Below, in pieces: positions 8,419 to 17,318 of a stretch of DNA of 64,000 bases; the first letter of the stretch is position 1, and each line of letters opens with the position of its first letter. The stretch covers positions 16,246 to 80,245 of the forward strand of contig JAHEXV010000003.1 in assembly GCA_023251935.1 (NCBI GenBank). Direction: 5' to 3'. The notes under the pieces are model-generated. The model did no database searches. It had not been told where the DNA came from and saw nothing but the letters and a program-made list of their open reading frames with translations. The translations under genes were made by a program, and so were the position numbers. Origin of the DNA: a bacterium. GTDB taxonomy: Bacteria; Actinomycetota; Thermoleophilia; Solirubrobacterales; 70-9.

Positions 8419-9104
8419 CATTCGGGATCCTGCAGTTCCCGGGGAGCTGCGACGACCGCGATGCGCTGCTCGCCTGCCGCCGGGTTGCGGAAGCGCGGCT
8501 CGTCTGGCACGCCGACGTCGAGCTCGGTGACGTCGACGTCGTCGTCGTGCCCGGCGGCTTCTCATACGGCGACTACCTTCGAGCGGGGGCGATCGCGCGG
8601 TTCGCGCCGGCCATGGAGGCGGTGGCGCGACACGCCGAAGCCGGGGGCCTCGTGCTCGGGATCTGCAACGGCTTCCAGGTCCTCTGCGAAGCGGGGCTCT
8701 TGCCCGGAGCGCTGCTCCCGAACGATCCGCTGCGCTTCGTCTGCCGCCAGGTCGAGGTGGTGGTCGAGAACGCCGAGACGGCGTTCACGCGCGGCACCCG
8801 TCTGGGCCAGCGGCTCTCGATCCCGGTCAAGCACCAGTCGGGCCGCTACTTCGCGCCGCCCGAGCAGCTCTCCGAGCTCGAGGCCCGCGGCGGGACGGTG
8901 CTCCGCTACGCGCCGGGCCACAACCCGAACGGGTCGGCGCACGAGATCGCCGGGATCGTCAGTGAGCGAGGCAACGTGATGGGGCTGATGCCGCACCCGG
9001 AGCACGCCGTGGACCCGCTGACCGGCTCCGAGGGCGGCCTGGCGATCTTCAACTCCCTGGCCGCCTCGGTCACCCGGCGCGAGCGGTCGCCGCTCAGCGC
9101 CTAG
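8415..9104 (+). CDS. purQ: FGAM synthase glutaminase subunit PurQ
   Basis: Class I glutamine amidotransferase of 229 residues that supplies ammonia to PurL. The nucleophile elbow is GICNGFQVL with the catalytic cysteine, and the His-Glu pair is in LMPHPEHAVD near the C-terminus. The early block VVVPGGFSYGDYLRAG is diagnostic for PurQ. The start overlaps the purS stop by four bases. The gene is followed by 142 bp with no recognisable feature and then a convergent minus-strand gene, so purL is not in the same operon despite being functionally linked. Confidence 0.96.
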   Translation: MTFGILQFPGSCDDRDALLACRRVAEARLVWHADVELGDVDVVVVPGGFSYGDYLRAGAIARFAPAMEAVARHAEAGGLVLGICNGFQVLCEAGLLPGALLPNDPLRFVCRQVEVVVENAETAFTRGTRLGQRLSIPVKHQSGRYFAPPEQLSELEARGGTVLRYAPGHNPNGSAHEIAGIVSERGNVMGLMPHPEHAVDPLTGSEGGLAIFNSLAASVTRRERSPLSA

Positions 9105-9246
9105 CCGATTGATCCCCAGATCCCTATCCGGGCTAGTTCGTGTTGTGAACAGCGAACCTCGGCGCGAGTGAACGATTCGGTACCGCATATGGCCCCAACC
9201 CCTCAGTCGTCGTGTCCGGAGTCGGCGCCGATCCCCATCCAGGGAG

Positions 9247-10146
9247 CTACCGGGCATCCTCGAGCAGCACCGGGGCTCGGAGCTCGGTCAGCTCGCCGCC
9301 GAGCTCGGGGTCGATCAGCTGCCGGTAGAACTCATCGTCGCGCTGGATCAGCTCGAAGACCTGCTCGTTGATCCGGGCGAGCTCCGCGCCGAGCGTCCTC
9401 CGGTAGCGCCTCAGGGGATCGATTCGCTTCCGGACGCGGCCCCCGAGCCCGTCGCGCGGAAGTCGGGCAGCCAGCCGGCCTCGCAACGTCGAGTTGAGCC
9501 GGTCCTCGACCGACGCCCTCCACAGCCTCCCGCCCGCGGTGAGCCGAAAGCCACCGCCGTGGTGATAGACGACGTCGTCATAGACACCGAACTGCAGCGG
9601 GTGGGGGTTGACCTGGTTGGTGCGCAGCATCGGGTACCACTCGATGCCGGCATCCTCGAGCAGGCCGAGCAGGTTGCCGCCCACGTCGGTGACCTCCTTG
9701 CCTTGGGGATTCGTCCAGGTGCGACCGCGACGCCAATCGCCGGGAAGCCGGCGCCAGAATCCGGCCGTCGTGACGCAGAAGGAGGGGTGGGGCTGGGGGT
9801 CGCCGTTGTTCTCGTCCCTCCTCACGGCGACCAGGGGGTAGCGCTCGAGCTTGTCCCGCAGGTACGGCCCGATCGGGGCGATGGGAAACGCGTCGCCGTC
9901 CATGAAAACGATCAGCTCGTCGTCCTCGGCTGCGTGGGAGACAAGGTCGCCGAGCAGCGTCAGCTTGAGCTCGTGCCGGTCGACCGGGACATCCGTCGCG
10001 TAGAAGAATCGGTGCGCTTGGCCTCTCAGCTCCTCGTCGATCCACGCATAGACGCGGTAGGGGCGGTCGAGGTTGCGCTCGAGGTAGCGAAGCTGGATAT
10101 CGATCCAGCGGTCAGAACGCCAGTGCACGGTCGCTATGTGGATCAT
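9247..10146 (-). CDS. Putative GT-A-type glycosyltransferase, unknown specificity
   Basis: A 299-residue protein I do not recognise as a named family. It begins MIHIATVHWRSDRWIDIQL, has a hydrophobic strand ending in FMDGDAFPI (a DxD-like metal motif as in GT-A enzymes), followed by DENNGDPQPHPSFCVT and YHHGGGFR. Such spacing of a DxD after about 80 residues is typical for nucleotide-diphospho-sugar transferases, so a glycosyl transfer role is inferred, supported by sulfotransferase and GT genes nearby. The C-terminal 90 residues are charged and helical. ATG start at 10146; the gene diverges from the sulfotransferase at 10284. Confidence 0.6.
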   Translation of the reverse strand: MIHIATVHWRSDRWIDIQLRYLERNLDRPYRVYAWIDEELRGQAHRFFYATDVPVDRHELKLTLLGDLVSHAAEDDELIVFMDGDAFPIAPIGPYLRDKLERYPLVAVRRDENNGDPQPHPSFCVTTAGFWRRLPGDWRRGRTWTNPQGKEVTDVGGNLLGLLEDAGIEWYPMLRTNQVNPHPLQFGVYDDVVYHHGGGFRLTAGGRLWRASVEDRLNSTLRGRLAARLPRDGLGGRVRKRIDPLRRYRRTLGAELARINEQVFELIQRDDEFYRQLIDPELGGELTELRAPVLLEDAR

Positions 10147-10244
10147 GGGGCTGGACGCGGCCTCCGCGGCTTCGGTGTCCGGATCTCCGGGGGCGAGGGC
10201 GCGCGAGACCTGGATGGCCCCGGGCGGCGCGGGCGTTCGGGCGC

Positions 10245-10250
10245 TAGATT
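10245..10250 (+). promoter_or_regulatory. -10-like TAGATT box before the leader ORF
   Basis: TAGATT ends seven bases before the ATG of a nine-codon ORF at 10258. It is the only strong box upstream of the sulfotransferase gene. Confidence 0.4.
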
Positions 10251-10257
10251 AAATCCG

Positions 10258-10287
10258 ATGTCTCCCCCCTGCGGCGTCGCGGCGTGA
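10258..10287 (+). CDS. Possible leaderless nine-residue leader peptide (MSPPCGVAA)
   Basis: A nine-codon ORF starts at an ATG seven bases after the TAGATT box and its TGA overlaps the GTG of the sulfotransferase gene (GTGA). The layout fits a leaderless leader peptide coupled to the downstream gene. It contains one cysteine and two adjacent prolines. Whether it is translated is unknown; the alternative is that the ATG is fortuitous and the box merely sets a 25-base leader. Confidence 0.35.
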   Translation: MSPPCGVAA

Positions 10288-11069
10288 GCACCAGGCGAGG
10301 GAGCGGAACGCTGGCCGCGCTGGGCGTGGCGCTGCGGCGACCGCCGGCTGCCGCGGGGTTGCGGGAGAAGGCGATCGTCGCAGTCCTCGGCATGCACCGT
10401 AGCGGCACCTCGGCGATCGCCGGGATGCTCCAGGAGCACGGCGTGGAGCTGGGGCCGGTCTCGGAGCAGGCTCGCTTCAACGCCCGCGGCAATCGCGAGA
10501 TCAGGGAGCTGAACCGGCTTCACAACTCGATCCTGGAGCGGAGCGAAGGCTCGTGGTGGGATCCACCGACGCAGCCCCGCCTGAGGCGCGGCGACTTCAA
10601 GAGGCGCGACGAGATCCTCGGGGCGATCGAGGGCCCGACGATCGGGGTCAAGGATCCCCGGATGCTGCTCCTGCTCGGCCTCTGGCGCGATCTCGAGCCG
10701 AAGCCGATCGGCGTGATTCGCAACCCGGTCGCGGTGCGGAAGTCGCTCGAGAGGCGCGCCCGCGAGCGCGCCGAGCGCCACCCGCAGCTCTCGTCGATCC
10801 AATGGGAGCAGCTGTGGACCGTCTACAACCGGGCGCTGCTCGAGGAGCTCGAACGCGACCCGTTCCCGGTCATCGACTTCGACCGCCACGCCGAGCTCGA
10901 CGAGCAGATCCGCTCCGCGCTCGCCTTCCACGGACTCGAGGGGGGCGCCGAGTCGAGCTTCTTCGAGCGCGAGCTGGTGGGCCACCACGTGGACGAGTGG
11001 CGCTCGGAGGTCGTCTTTCAGGAGGCGCTCGAGCTCTGGGACGAGCTGGCACGTCGCTGGGTCGCCTAG
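10284..11069 (+). CDS. Sulfotransferase-like P-loop protein
   Basis: A 261-residue protein with a sulfotransferase-type P-loop, VLGMHRSGTSAIAG, at about residues 35-48, followed by a GVKDPRMLLLL block and GVIRNPVAVRKSLERR, which corresponds to the 3'-phosphate-binding region. It is the third sulfotransferase of the window and differs from the other two. The GTG start overlaps a short upstream ORF. PAPS as donor is inferred from the family; the acceptor is unknown. Purine gene purL follows 27 bases later but has its own -10-like box. Confidence 0.8.
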   Translation: MSTRRGSGTLAALGVALRRPPAAAGLREKAIVAVLGMHRSGTSAIAGMLQEHGVELGPVSEQARFNARGNREIRELNRLHNSILERSEGSWWDPPTQPRLRRGDFKRRDEILGAIEGPTIGVKDPRMLLLLGLWRDLEPKPIGVIRNPVAVRKSLERRARERAERHPQLSSIQWEQLWTVYNRALLEELERDPFPVIDFDRHAELDEQIRSALAFHGLEGGAESSFFERELVGHHVDEWRSEVVFQEALELWDELARRWVA

Positions 11070-11084
11070 CGCCGTGCCAGCGAC

Positions 11085-11090
11085 GATACT
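11085..11090 (+). promoter_or_regulatory. -10-like GATACT box of purL
   Basis: GATACT ends exactly six bases before the purL GTG, with no ribosome binding site, suggesting a leaderless purL transcript. Confidence 0.5.
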
Positions 11091-11096
11091 GGCGCG

Positions 11097-13295
11097 GTGA
11101 GCATCACCGACCAGACCCCGCACCGTGAGCTCGGGCTGACCGACGCCGAATACGAGCGGATCTGTGAGCTCCTGGAACGCCGCCCGAACCGGGTCGAGCT
11201 GGCGATGTTCTCGCTGCTGTGGTCGGAGCACTGTGCCTACAAGCACTCGCGAAAGCTGCTTCGCCGCCTCCCCACCGAGGGCCCCCAGGTGCTCCTCGGC
11301 CCGGGCGAGAACGCGGGCGCGGTCGACGTCGGGGAGGGGCACGCGGTCGCCTTCAAGGTCGAGTCCCACAACCATCCGAGCGCCGTGGAGCCGTTCCAGG
11401 GCGCGGCGACGGGCATCGGCGGCATCCTCCGCGACGTGTTCGCGCTGGGGGCGCGACCGATCGCCGTCCTGGACTCGCTTCGCTTCGGGGAGCTCTCCTC
11501 GCAGCGCTCCCGCTACCTGCTCGACCAAGTGGTGGCCGGGATCGGCCACTACGGCAACTCGATCGGGGTGCCCACGGTTGGCGGCGAGATCTACTTCGAG
11601 GCCCCCTACGAGCACAACTGCCTCGTCAACGCGATGTGCGTGGGGCTGGCCCGCGCGGACCGCATGGTGCGCTCGGCCGCCGCCGGGCCCGGCAACGCGC
11701 TGGTGCTGCTGGGCGCCTCGACGGGCCGCGATGGAATCGGCGGTGCCTCGGTGCTGGCCTCCGCCGAGCTGACCGAGGGCGAGAAGCGAAGGCCGAGCGT
11801 CCAGATCGGCGATCCGTTCGAGGAGAAAAAGCTGATGGAGTGCTGCCTGGAGCTGCTCGACCGGGGGCTGCTCGTGGCCCTTCAGGACCTGGGCGCCGCG
11901 GGCCTCACCTCATCGGCCGCCGAGATGGCGGCCGGCGGCGGGACCGGAGTCGAGATCGCGGTCGACAGGGTGCCCCTGCGGGAGGCGGACATGGAGGCGT
12001 TCGAGATCATGATCTCGGAGTCCCAGGAGAGGATGCTCGCCGTCATCGATCCCGCCACAGCGGACGAGGTGATGGCGGTCTGCGATCGCTGGCAAACGGG
12101 AGCGGCGGCGATCGGGCAGGTCACCGACACCGGGGCGATTCGGATCACGCGGCAGGGCGAGACCGTCGCCGAGCTGCCGGTCTCGGCGTTGGTCGACGGC
12201 TGCCCGCTCTACGACCTGGAGCCCGAGCAGCCGGACGAGTGGATGTATGGGAACCGGGTGGGGTTGGAGCGGGGCATCGATCCGGATCGCGTCCTCAGCG
12301 CCCTGCTCGCGTCGCCCAGCGTCGCCTCGAAGCGCTGGGCGTTCGAGCAGTACGACTCGATCGTTCAGTCTCGAACCGTGCGCCGGCCGGAGTCGGCCGA
12401 CGCAGCCGTGTTGCGGCTCGACGAGACCGGGAGGGCGATCGCGGTGGCGATCGACGGGAACGGGCGCCGCGTCGCCTGTGACCCCTATCGGGGAACGATC
12501 GAGGCGGTGCTGGAGTGTGCGCAGAACCTCGCCTGCGTCGGGGCCCGGCCTCTGGGGCTGACCAACTGCCTCAACTTCGGCAACCCCGAGAGGCCGCATG
12601 TCGCCTGGCAGCTGGAGCGCGCGATCCAGGGGTTGGCGGACGCCTGCGAGGAGCTTCAGGTGCCGGTCGTGGGCGGCAACGTCTCGCTCTACAACGAGAC
12701 CGAGGCGGGACCCATCTATCCGACTCCGGTGGTCGGCATGGTCGGCGACCTCCCCGATCCCGGGCGCGCGGCCGGGATCGCGCTCCGCGAGGGCGACGAG
12801 ATCGCCCTGGTGGGGCCCTTCGCGCCGTCCGTCGCCGGGTCCGAGCTGGCGAAGCTGCGCGGCGATCTGGGGCCCGGGCTCCCGGGCGCCTCGATCGGCG
12901 CCGTCGGGGCGGCGATCGAACTGGTCCGCGACGCCGTGCGCACGGGGACGATCGCCGCCGCGCACGACGTCAGCGACGGGGGGCTCGCCTGCGCGCTGGC
13001 CGAGGGCGCGATCTGCGGCGGGGTCGGGGTCGAGATCGACCTCGACCGGCTGGTCGAGCTTCGCGGCGCCTCCGGCGAGGCCTGTCTGTTCGGCGAGGGG
13101 CCTGGCGGGCTGCTCGTCGCCGGCCCAGCGGAAGCGCTGGACACACTGGGCGCCACGGGGCGCGATGGAGGGGTGGACGTGATCGCGATCGGGCGGGCGG
13201 GCGGCGATCGGATCGAGATCTCAGCCGCCGAGTCCGGCGTCTCGCTGTCGCTCGAGGACGCCCAGCGCGCCTGGCGCTCGTTGCGGCCCGGCTGA
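11097..13295 (+). CDS. purL: FGAM synthase synthetase subunit PurL (small type)
   Basis: ATP-dependent synthetase subunit of formylglycinamidine ribonucleotide synthase, 732 residues, the size of the form that works with separate PurS and PurQ rather than the approximately 1300-residue enterobacterial type. Visible family blocks are LLWSEHCAYKHSRKLL, GPGENAGAVDVG, the AIR-synthase repeat signatures ESHNHPSAVEPFQGAATG and GGNVSLYNE, and a C-terminal half repeating the AIRS fold with AAHDVSDGGLACAL. GTG start directly behind a GATACT box. It is separated from purQ by two non-purine genes, so the complex is encoded by two transcription units here. Confidence 0.97.
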   Translation: MSITDQTPHRELGLTDAEYERICELLERRPNRVELAMFSLLWSEHCAYKHSRKLLRRLPTEGPQVLLGPGENAGAVDVGEGHAVAFKVESHNHPSAVEPFQGAATGIGGILRDVFALGARPIAVLDSLRFGELSSQRSRYLLDQVVAGIGHYGNSIGVPTVGGEIYFEAPYEHNCLVNAMCVGLARADRMVRSAAAGPGNALVLLGASTGRDGIGGASVLASAELTEGEKRRPSVQIGDPFEEKKLMECCLELLDRGLLVALQDLGAAGLTSSAAEMAAGGGTGVEIAVDRVPLREADMEAFEIMISESQERMLAVIDPATADEVMAVCDRWQTGAAAIGQVTDTGAIRITRQGETVAELPVSALVDGCPLYDLEPEQPDEWMYGNRVGLERGIDPDRVLSALLASPSVASKRWAFEQYDSIVQSRTVRRPESADAAVLRLDETGRAIAVAIDGNGRRVACDPYRGTIEAVLECAQNLACVGARPLGLTNCLNFGNPERPHVAWQLERAIQGLADACEELQVPVVGGNVSLYNETEAGPIYPTPVVGMVGDLPDPGRAAGIALREGDEIALVGPFAPSVAGSELAKLRGDLGPGLPGASIGAVGAAIELVRDAVRTGTIAAAHDVSDGGLACALAEGAICGGVGVEIDLDRLVELRGASGEACLFGEGPGGLLVAGPAEALDTLGATGRDGGVDVIAIGRAGGDRIEISAAESGVSLSLEDAQRAWRSLRPG

Positions 13296-13354
13296 TCGGA
13301 GCCCTCGGGCTGGTTCGCTACCATCCGCCGCTCGCAGGCGTGGTGGCAGGGACC

Positions 13355-13376
13355 ATCGCCAGCCCGCGCTGGCGAT
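13355..13376. other. Perfect 9-bp hairpin between purL and the sulfatase gene
   Basis: ATCGCCAGC, loop CCGC, GCTGGCGAT. It lies 60 bases after the purL stop and 47 before the sulfatase ATG. No T-run follows on either strand. A TACCAT box at 13319 would place the hairpin inside the sulfatase leader, so it may be a purL terminator or a leader element. Confidence 0.55.
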
Positions 13377-13422
13377 CGCCTCGCGGCGCCGCTTCGCCTC
13401 AATCGACTCGAGCCGTTCATTG

Positions 13423-15015
13423 ATGCCACTTCGTACTCACCACAGGCTCGCGCTCGGCACCGCCGCCCTGCTCGCGGCGGTCGGCGTGGGCCTGTCCGCC
13501 TCTGGCGCGGCGGCGACCGGGACGAGCGTCGCTCGAGGCCCCAACGATCAGCCGAACATCGTCCTGATTCAGGCCGACGACCAGACCCTGAGCCAGCTGA
13601 CGGCCAAGGCGATGCCGAACACGACACGATTGCTCGCCCGCGGCGGCACGCGGTTCCTGGATTACAACGCGACCACCGCGCAATGCTGTCCCTCCCGTGC
13701 CTCGTTGATCACCGGCCAGTACGCGCACAACGACGGGGTGACGTCGAACGGCGTCGGCTATGGCGGGCTGGTCGACAAGGACAACGTCCTCCCGGTATGG
13801 CTGCAGCGGGCGGGTTACCTGACCCTGCACGTGGGGAAGTTCATGAACGGCTACGAGAAGTACGCCCACCCCGCGTCGCTCGTCCCGCCGGGTTGGGACC
13901 AGTGGTACAGCTTCCTCGGCGGCACCAGGTACTACGACTACGACCTGTACGCGAACGGGACCGTCATCCATCGCGGAAGCAAGCCTGGCGCCAACGCCAC
14001 TCAGGTGGCCAACCGGAAGGCCGTCCAGCTGATTCGAAGCTGGGCGTCGGAGGCGATCCCGATCTACCTGCAGCTCGACGAGCCGGCGCCGCACATCGCC
14101 TCGCAGCACGATCCGTTCGGCGACTGCGGGCGCGCTCCGATCCCCGAGCCGCGTGACGAGGGAGCGTTCAAGCACGCGCAGCTGCCGCGACCTCCGTCGT
14201 TCAACGAGCGTGACATGGACGACAAGCCGCCCTTCCTGGGCTCCGCGCCCAAGCTGGGCCGCGCCGAGGTGAGCAAGGTCCGCCGGCGATGGCGTTGCGC
14301 GCTCGCCTCCCTCCAGGGCGTCGACCGCGGCGTCGCGCGGGTCTACCGGGCGATCAAGCACGCCGGCCTGCTCGACAGGACCGTGTTCATCTTCATCTCC
14401 GACAACGGGCAGTTCTACGGCGAGCACCGGATCGCCAAGGGCAAGGTGCTCCCCTACCAGGAGGCGGTTCACCTGCCGCTGGTGATCAACGCGCCGCGTC
14501 GCTATCTGAACGGGGCGCGTCCGGCGAGGAAGGTCCGCAAGCCGGTGGGCAACATCGACCTCGCGCCGACCATCCTCGGCTTCGCCCACGCGCGGCCGTG
14601 CCCCGGCAACGGGCCCTGCCGCACGATGGACGGACGGTCCCTGAAGCCGCTTTTGAAGGGCTCGGGAAGGTGGCCGCGGCACCGCGGCCTGCTGACCGAG
14701 TACAGGGCGGCGAGCCCGGGGAAATACGCGACCTGCCAGTTCGCCGGGGTCCTGACCCGCGAGAAGGTCTACGTCGAGCATTCGCAGGTGGTCGACGCGA
14801 AGACCGGCCAGTGCGTGCCCAGCGACCAGGTCGAGCGCTACGACCTCAACCGCGACCGCTTCGAGCTCCACAACCAGTGCTTCGGAGGCAAGGCCGGCAA
14901 CTGCCCGCTCGACAGCGCCCAGTCGGATCTCGACGCCCGCCTGAGCCAGCTTCGCGGCTGCGCCGGAATCGACGGGCGCGATGAGCGGGTCGGCGGGCGC
15001 CCGTTCTGCGAGTAG
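13423..15015 (+). CDS. Secreted sulfatase (formylglycine type)
   Basis: Type I sulfatase of 530 residues. An N-terminal signal peptide (basic start, then LALGTAALLAAVGVGL, AxA-like cleavage) indicates export. The active-site signature CCPSRASLITG holds the Cys-x-Pro-x-Arg core (Cys at about residue 88) that a formylglycine-generating enzyme converts to formylglycine. PNIVLIQADDQT contributes the metal aspartates, HVGKFMNGY follows as in other sulfatases, and FISDNGQFYGEHR supplies the late DNG metal site. It would remove sulfate esters outside the cell, the opposite of the sulfotransferases nearby. An in-frame TTG directly before the ATG is a less likely start. The C-terminus is rich in cysteines. 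Confidence 0.92.
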   Translation: MPLRTHHRLALGTAALLAAVGVGLSASGAAATGTSVARGPNDQPNIVLIQADDQTLSQLTAKAMPNTTRLLARGGTRFLDYNATTAQCCPSRASLITGQYAHNDGVTSNGVGYGGLVDKDNVLPVWLQRAGYLTLHVGKFMNGYEKYAHPASLVPPGWDQWYSFLGGTRYYDYDLYANGTVIHRGSKPGANATQVANRKAVQLIRSWASEAIPIYLQLDEPAPHIASQHDPFGDCGRAPIPEPRDEGAFKHAQLPRPPSFNERDMDDKPPFLGSAPKLGRAEVSKVRRRWRCALASLQGVDRGVARVYRAIKHAGLLDRTVFIFISDNGQFYGEHRIAKGKVLPYQEAVHLPLVINAPRRYLNGARPARKVRKPVGNIDLAPTILGFAHARPCPGNGPCRTMDGRSLKPLLKGSGRWPRHRGLLTEYRAASPGKYATCQFAGVLTREKVYVEHSQVVDAKTGQCVPSDQVERYDLNRDRFELHNQCFGGKAGNCPLDSAQSDLDARLSQLRGCAGIDGRDERVGGRPFCE

Positions 15016-15103
15016 CGCAGGCGGCTCGGGGGCGACGCCGGCGGACGGGCGGGCACCCGCGCGGCCGGGGGGGCCGATCCGGTGCCGTTGCTACCCTGCC
15101 GTT

Positions 15104-15122
15104 GCAGGCGGCCTTCGCCTGC
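15104..15122. other. Hairpin in the purF leader
   Basis: GCAGGCG, five-base loop, CGCCTGC. It begins about eight bases after a TACCCT box (15092) and ends 35 bases before the purF ATG, so it would sit at the 5' end of a purF transcript. A regulatory role is only a possibility. Confidence 0.35.
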
Positions 15123-15157
15123 CTCGGAAGCTCGATCCCGCAAGCAGCGAAGCCCTG

Positions 15158-16657
15158 ATGATCTCCAGCGAGCGGCCTGCTCCGGACCGCGACGGCCCGC
15201 ACGATGAGTGCGGGGTGTTCGGTGTCTACGCGCCCGGGCACGACGTCGCGCGGCTCGCGTACTTCGGCCTCTACGCGCTCCAGCACCGCGGGCAGGAGTC
15301 GGCGGGGATCGCCACCTGCGAGGGCGGCCACATCACCACCCTGCGCGATACGGGGCTGGTCTCCCAGGTCTTCGACGAGGAGAAGCTGCGCGCGCTCGAG
15401 GGGGACATGGCGATCGGCCATGTGCGCTACTCGACCACGGGCGGCGGGTCGTGGGAGAACACCCAGCCCGTGTGGCGCGACGACGGCCGCGAGGTGGCCC
15501 TCGCCCACAACGGCAACCTGACCAACGCGGTCGAGCTCCACAACGAGCTCCGCGAGCGCGGGCTTCGGTTTCGCGGCACCTCCGACTCGGAGATCATCGC
15601 GGCGCTGCTCTCGGTCGAGGAGGCGCGGCCGATCGAGAACGCGGTCGAGGCGGTGATGCCGCGGCTGCGGGGCGCCTACTCGACGGTGGTGATGACCAAG
15701 CGGGCCGTGGTCGCCTTCCGCGATCCCCATGGCGTCCGCCCGCTCTCGCTGGGCAGGCTGGGCGACCGCTACGTGATCGCCTCGGAGAGCTGCGCGTTCG
15801 ACATCATCGGGGCCGAGCTGTTGCGCGAGGTGGCCCCGGGCGAGCTGATCTCCCTGACCGAGGGTGGGATCGAGTCGCGGCAGGTGGTGGGTGGCGAGCG
15901 CCCGGCGAAGTGCGTCTTCGAACACATCTACTTCTCCCGCCCGGACACGCGGCTGGACGGACGGGTCCTACAGCAGGTGCGGGGGCGAATGGGGGAGATC
16001 CTCTGGCGCGAGGCCCCGGCGGAGGCCGACCTCGTGATCTCGGTGCCCGACTCCGGCAACCCGGCCGCGAATGGCTTCGCGAGAGCGTCCGGCATCCCCC
16101 AGGACGACGGCCTGATCAAGAACCGCTACGTGGCGAGGACCTTCATCGAGCCGGGACAGGAGCTGCGCAAGCGGGGGCTGAGGATGAAGTTCAACCCGCT
16201 CCCAGAGATCGTCGCCGGACAGCGGGTGGTGGTGGTGGACGACTCGATCGTGCGGGGCAACACGACTCGTCAGATCGTCGGCATGCTCAAGGACGCGGGC
16301 GCCAAGGAGGTCCATCTGCGGATCTCCGCGCCCCCGATCCGTCATCCGTGCCACTACGGGATCGACATGTCCACGAGCGAGGAGATGATCGCCCACGGGC
16401 GCTCGGTCGACCAGATCGCCTCCGAGCTGGGGGCCGACTCGCTCGCCTACCTGTCGATCGAGGGCGTCTACGAGGCGATCGGGATCCCGGCGGCGCACCA
16501 CTGCGACGCCTGTTTCACCGGCTCGTATCCGCTCGGAGACGGCGGGGAGGGGAACGGCAAGTTCGCCCTCGAAGTGAACAACTCCGCCGCCTCCTCGGCT
16601 TCGCGTCCGGGGGCGGCGGGTTCGGGCGCCGCCGTGGCGGCAGGTCCACACGCGTGA
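15158..16657 (+). CDS. purF: Amidophosphoribosyltransferase PurF
   Basis: First committed enzyme of purine synthesis, converting PRPP and glutamine to phosphoribosylamine; 499 residues. The start MISSERPAPDRDGPHDEC gives a 17-residue propeptide before the catalytic Cys of DECGVFGVY, which must be removed. This is the Bacillus-type enzyme with a 4Fe-4S cluster: candidate ligands are the cysteines of AKCVFEHIYF, HPCHYGIDM and the CDAC pair. PRPP loop VVVVDDSIVRGNTTRQ is intact. The last 45 residues form an alanine/serine-rich tail. purN begins 32 bases after the stop and purH follows, forming a purF-purN-purH run. Confidence 0.97.
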   Translation: MISSERPAPDRDGPHDECGVFGVYAPGHDVARLAYFGLYALQHRGQESAGIATCEGGHITTLRDTGLVSQVFDEEKLRALEGDMAIGHVRYSTTGGGSWENTQPVWRDDGREVALAHNGNLTNAVELHNELRERGLRFRGTSDSEIIAALLSVEEARPIENAVEAVMPRLRGAYSTVVMTKRAVVAFRDPHGVRPLSLGRLGDRYVIASESCAFDIIGAELLREVAPGELISLTEGGIESRQVVGGERPAKCVFEHIYFSRPDTRLDGRVLQQVRGRMGEILWREAPAEADLVISVPDSGNPAANGFARASGIPQDDGLIKNRYVARTFIEPGQELRKRGLRMKFNPLPEIVAGQRVVVVDDSIVRGNTTRQIVGMLKDAGAKEVHLRISAPPIRHPCHYGIDMSTSEEMIAHGRSVDQIASELGADSLAYLSIEGVYEAIGIPAAHHCDACFTGSYPLGDGGEGNGKFALEVNNSAASSASRPGAAGSGAAVAAGPHA

Positions 16658-16688
16658 ACATCGGCCTCGTCGCTAGCCCCGGCGGGCG

Positions 16689-17318
16689 GTGAGCCGGTTT
16701 CGTATTGCCGTCCTCGCCTCGGGCGCGGGGACCAACCTGCAGGCAATCCTCGATCGCGTTCACGGCCGCGATCGGATCGAGGTCGCCGCGGTGGCGTCCA
16801 ACAAGCCCGACGCGCCGGCGCTCGAGCGGGCGCGGCGGGCCGGGGTGCAGACGCGGGTGTTCGAGCAGGCCGCGCATCCGGATCGGGTGGCCAGGGACGC
16901 GGCGATCGCCGATTGGCTCGACGGCGAGGGGGTGGACCTCGTCGCGCTGGCCGGCTACATGGAGCTGCTCTCGCCTCAGTTCGTGAGCCGGTTCCGCGGC
17001 CGGATCATCAACGTCCATCCGGCCCTGCTGCCGTCCTTCCCGGGCCTGGATCCGATCGGTCGGGCGCTGGACCACGGGGTGGCGGTGACGGGGGTGACGG
17101 TTCACTTCGTCGATGAGGGGGTCGACTCAGGGCCGATCATCCTGCAACGCGCGATCGAGGTGCCATACACTCGCGACCGTTCGCAGCTGGAAGAGGAAAT
17201 CCACCGAGTTGAGCACGAGCTCCTTCCAGAAGCGATCCGCATGATCGCCGCCGGGGCGGTCAGCGTCGATACCGCCAATCCGCGACTCGTCCACGTCGGG
17301 CACGACAGGAATGGCTGA
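16689..17318 (+). CDS. purN: GAR transformylase PurN
   Basis: 10-formyltetrahydrofolate-dependent phosphoribosylglycinamide formyltransferase, 209 residues. The GAR-binding start LASGAGTNLQAIL, the catalytic Asn-His block INVHPALLPSFPG and the catalytic Asp in VTVHFVDEGVDSGPII are all present in the usual order. GTG start with GGCGGGCG immediately upstream. Its last eight bases overlap the purH start (ATGGCTGA), which argues for coupled expression. Confidence 0.96.
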   Translation: MSRFRIAVLASGAGTNLQAILDRVHGRDRIEVAAVASNKPDAPALERARRAGVQTRVFEQAAHPDRVARDAAIADWLDGEGVDLVALAGYMELLSPQFVSRFRGRIINVHPALLPSFPGLDPIGRALDHGVAVTGVTVHFVDEGVDSGPIILQRAIEVPYTRDRSQLEEEIHRVEHELLPEAIRMIAAGAVSVDTANPRLVHVGHDRNG

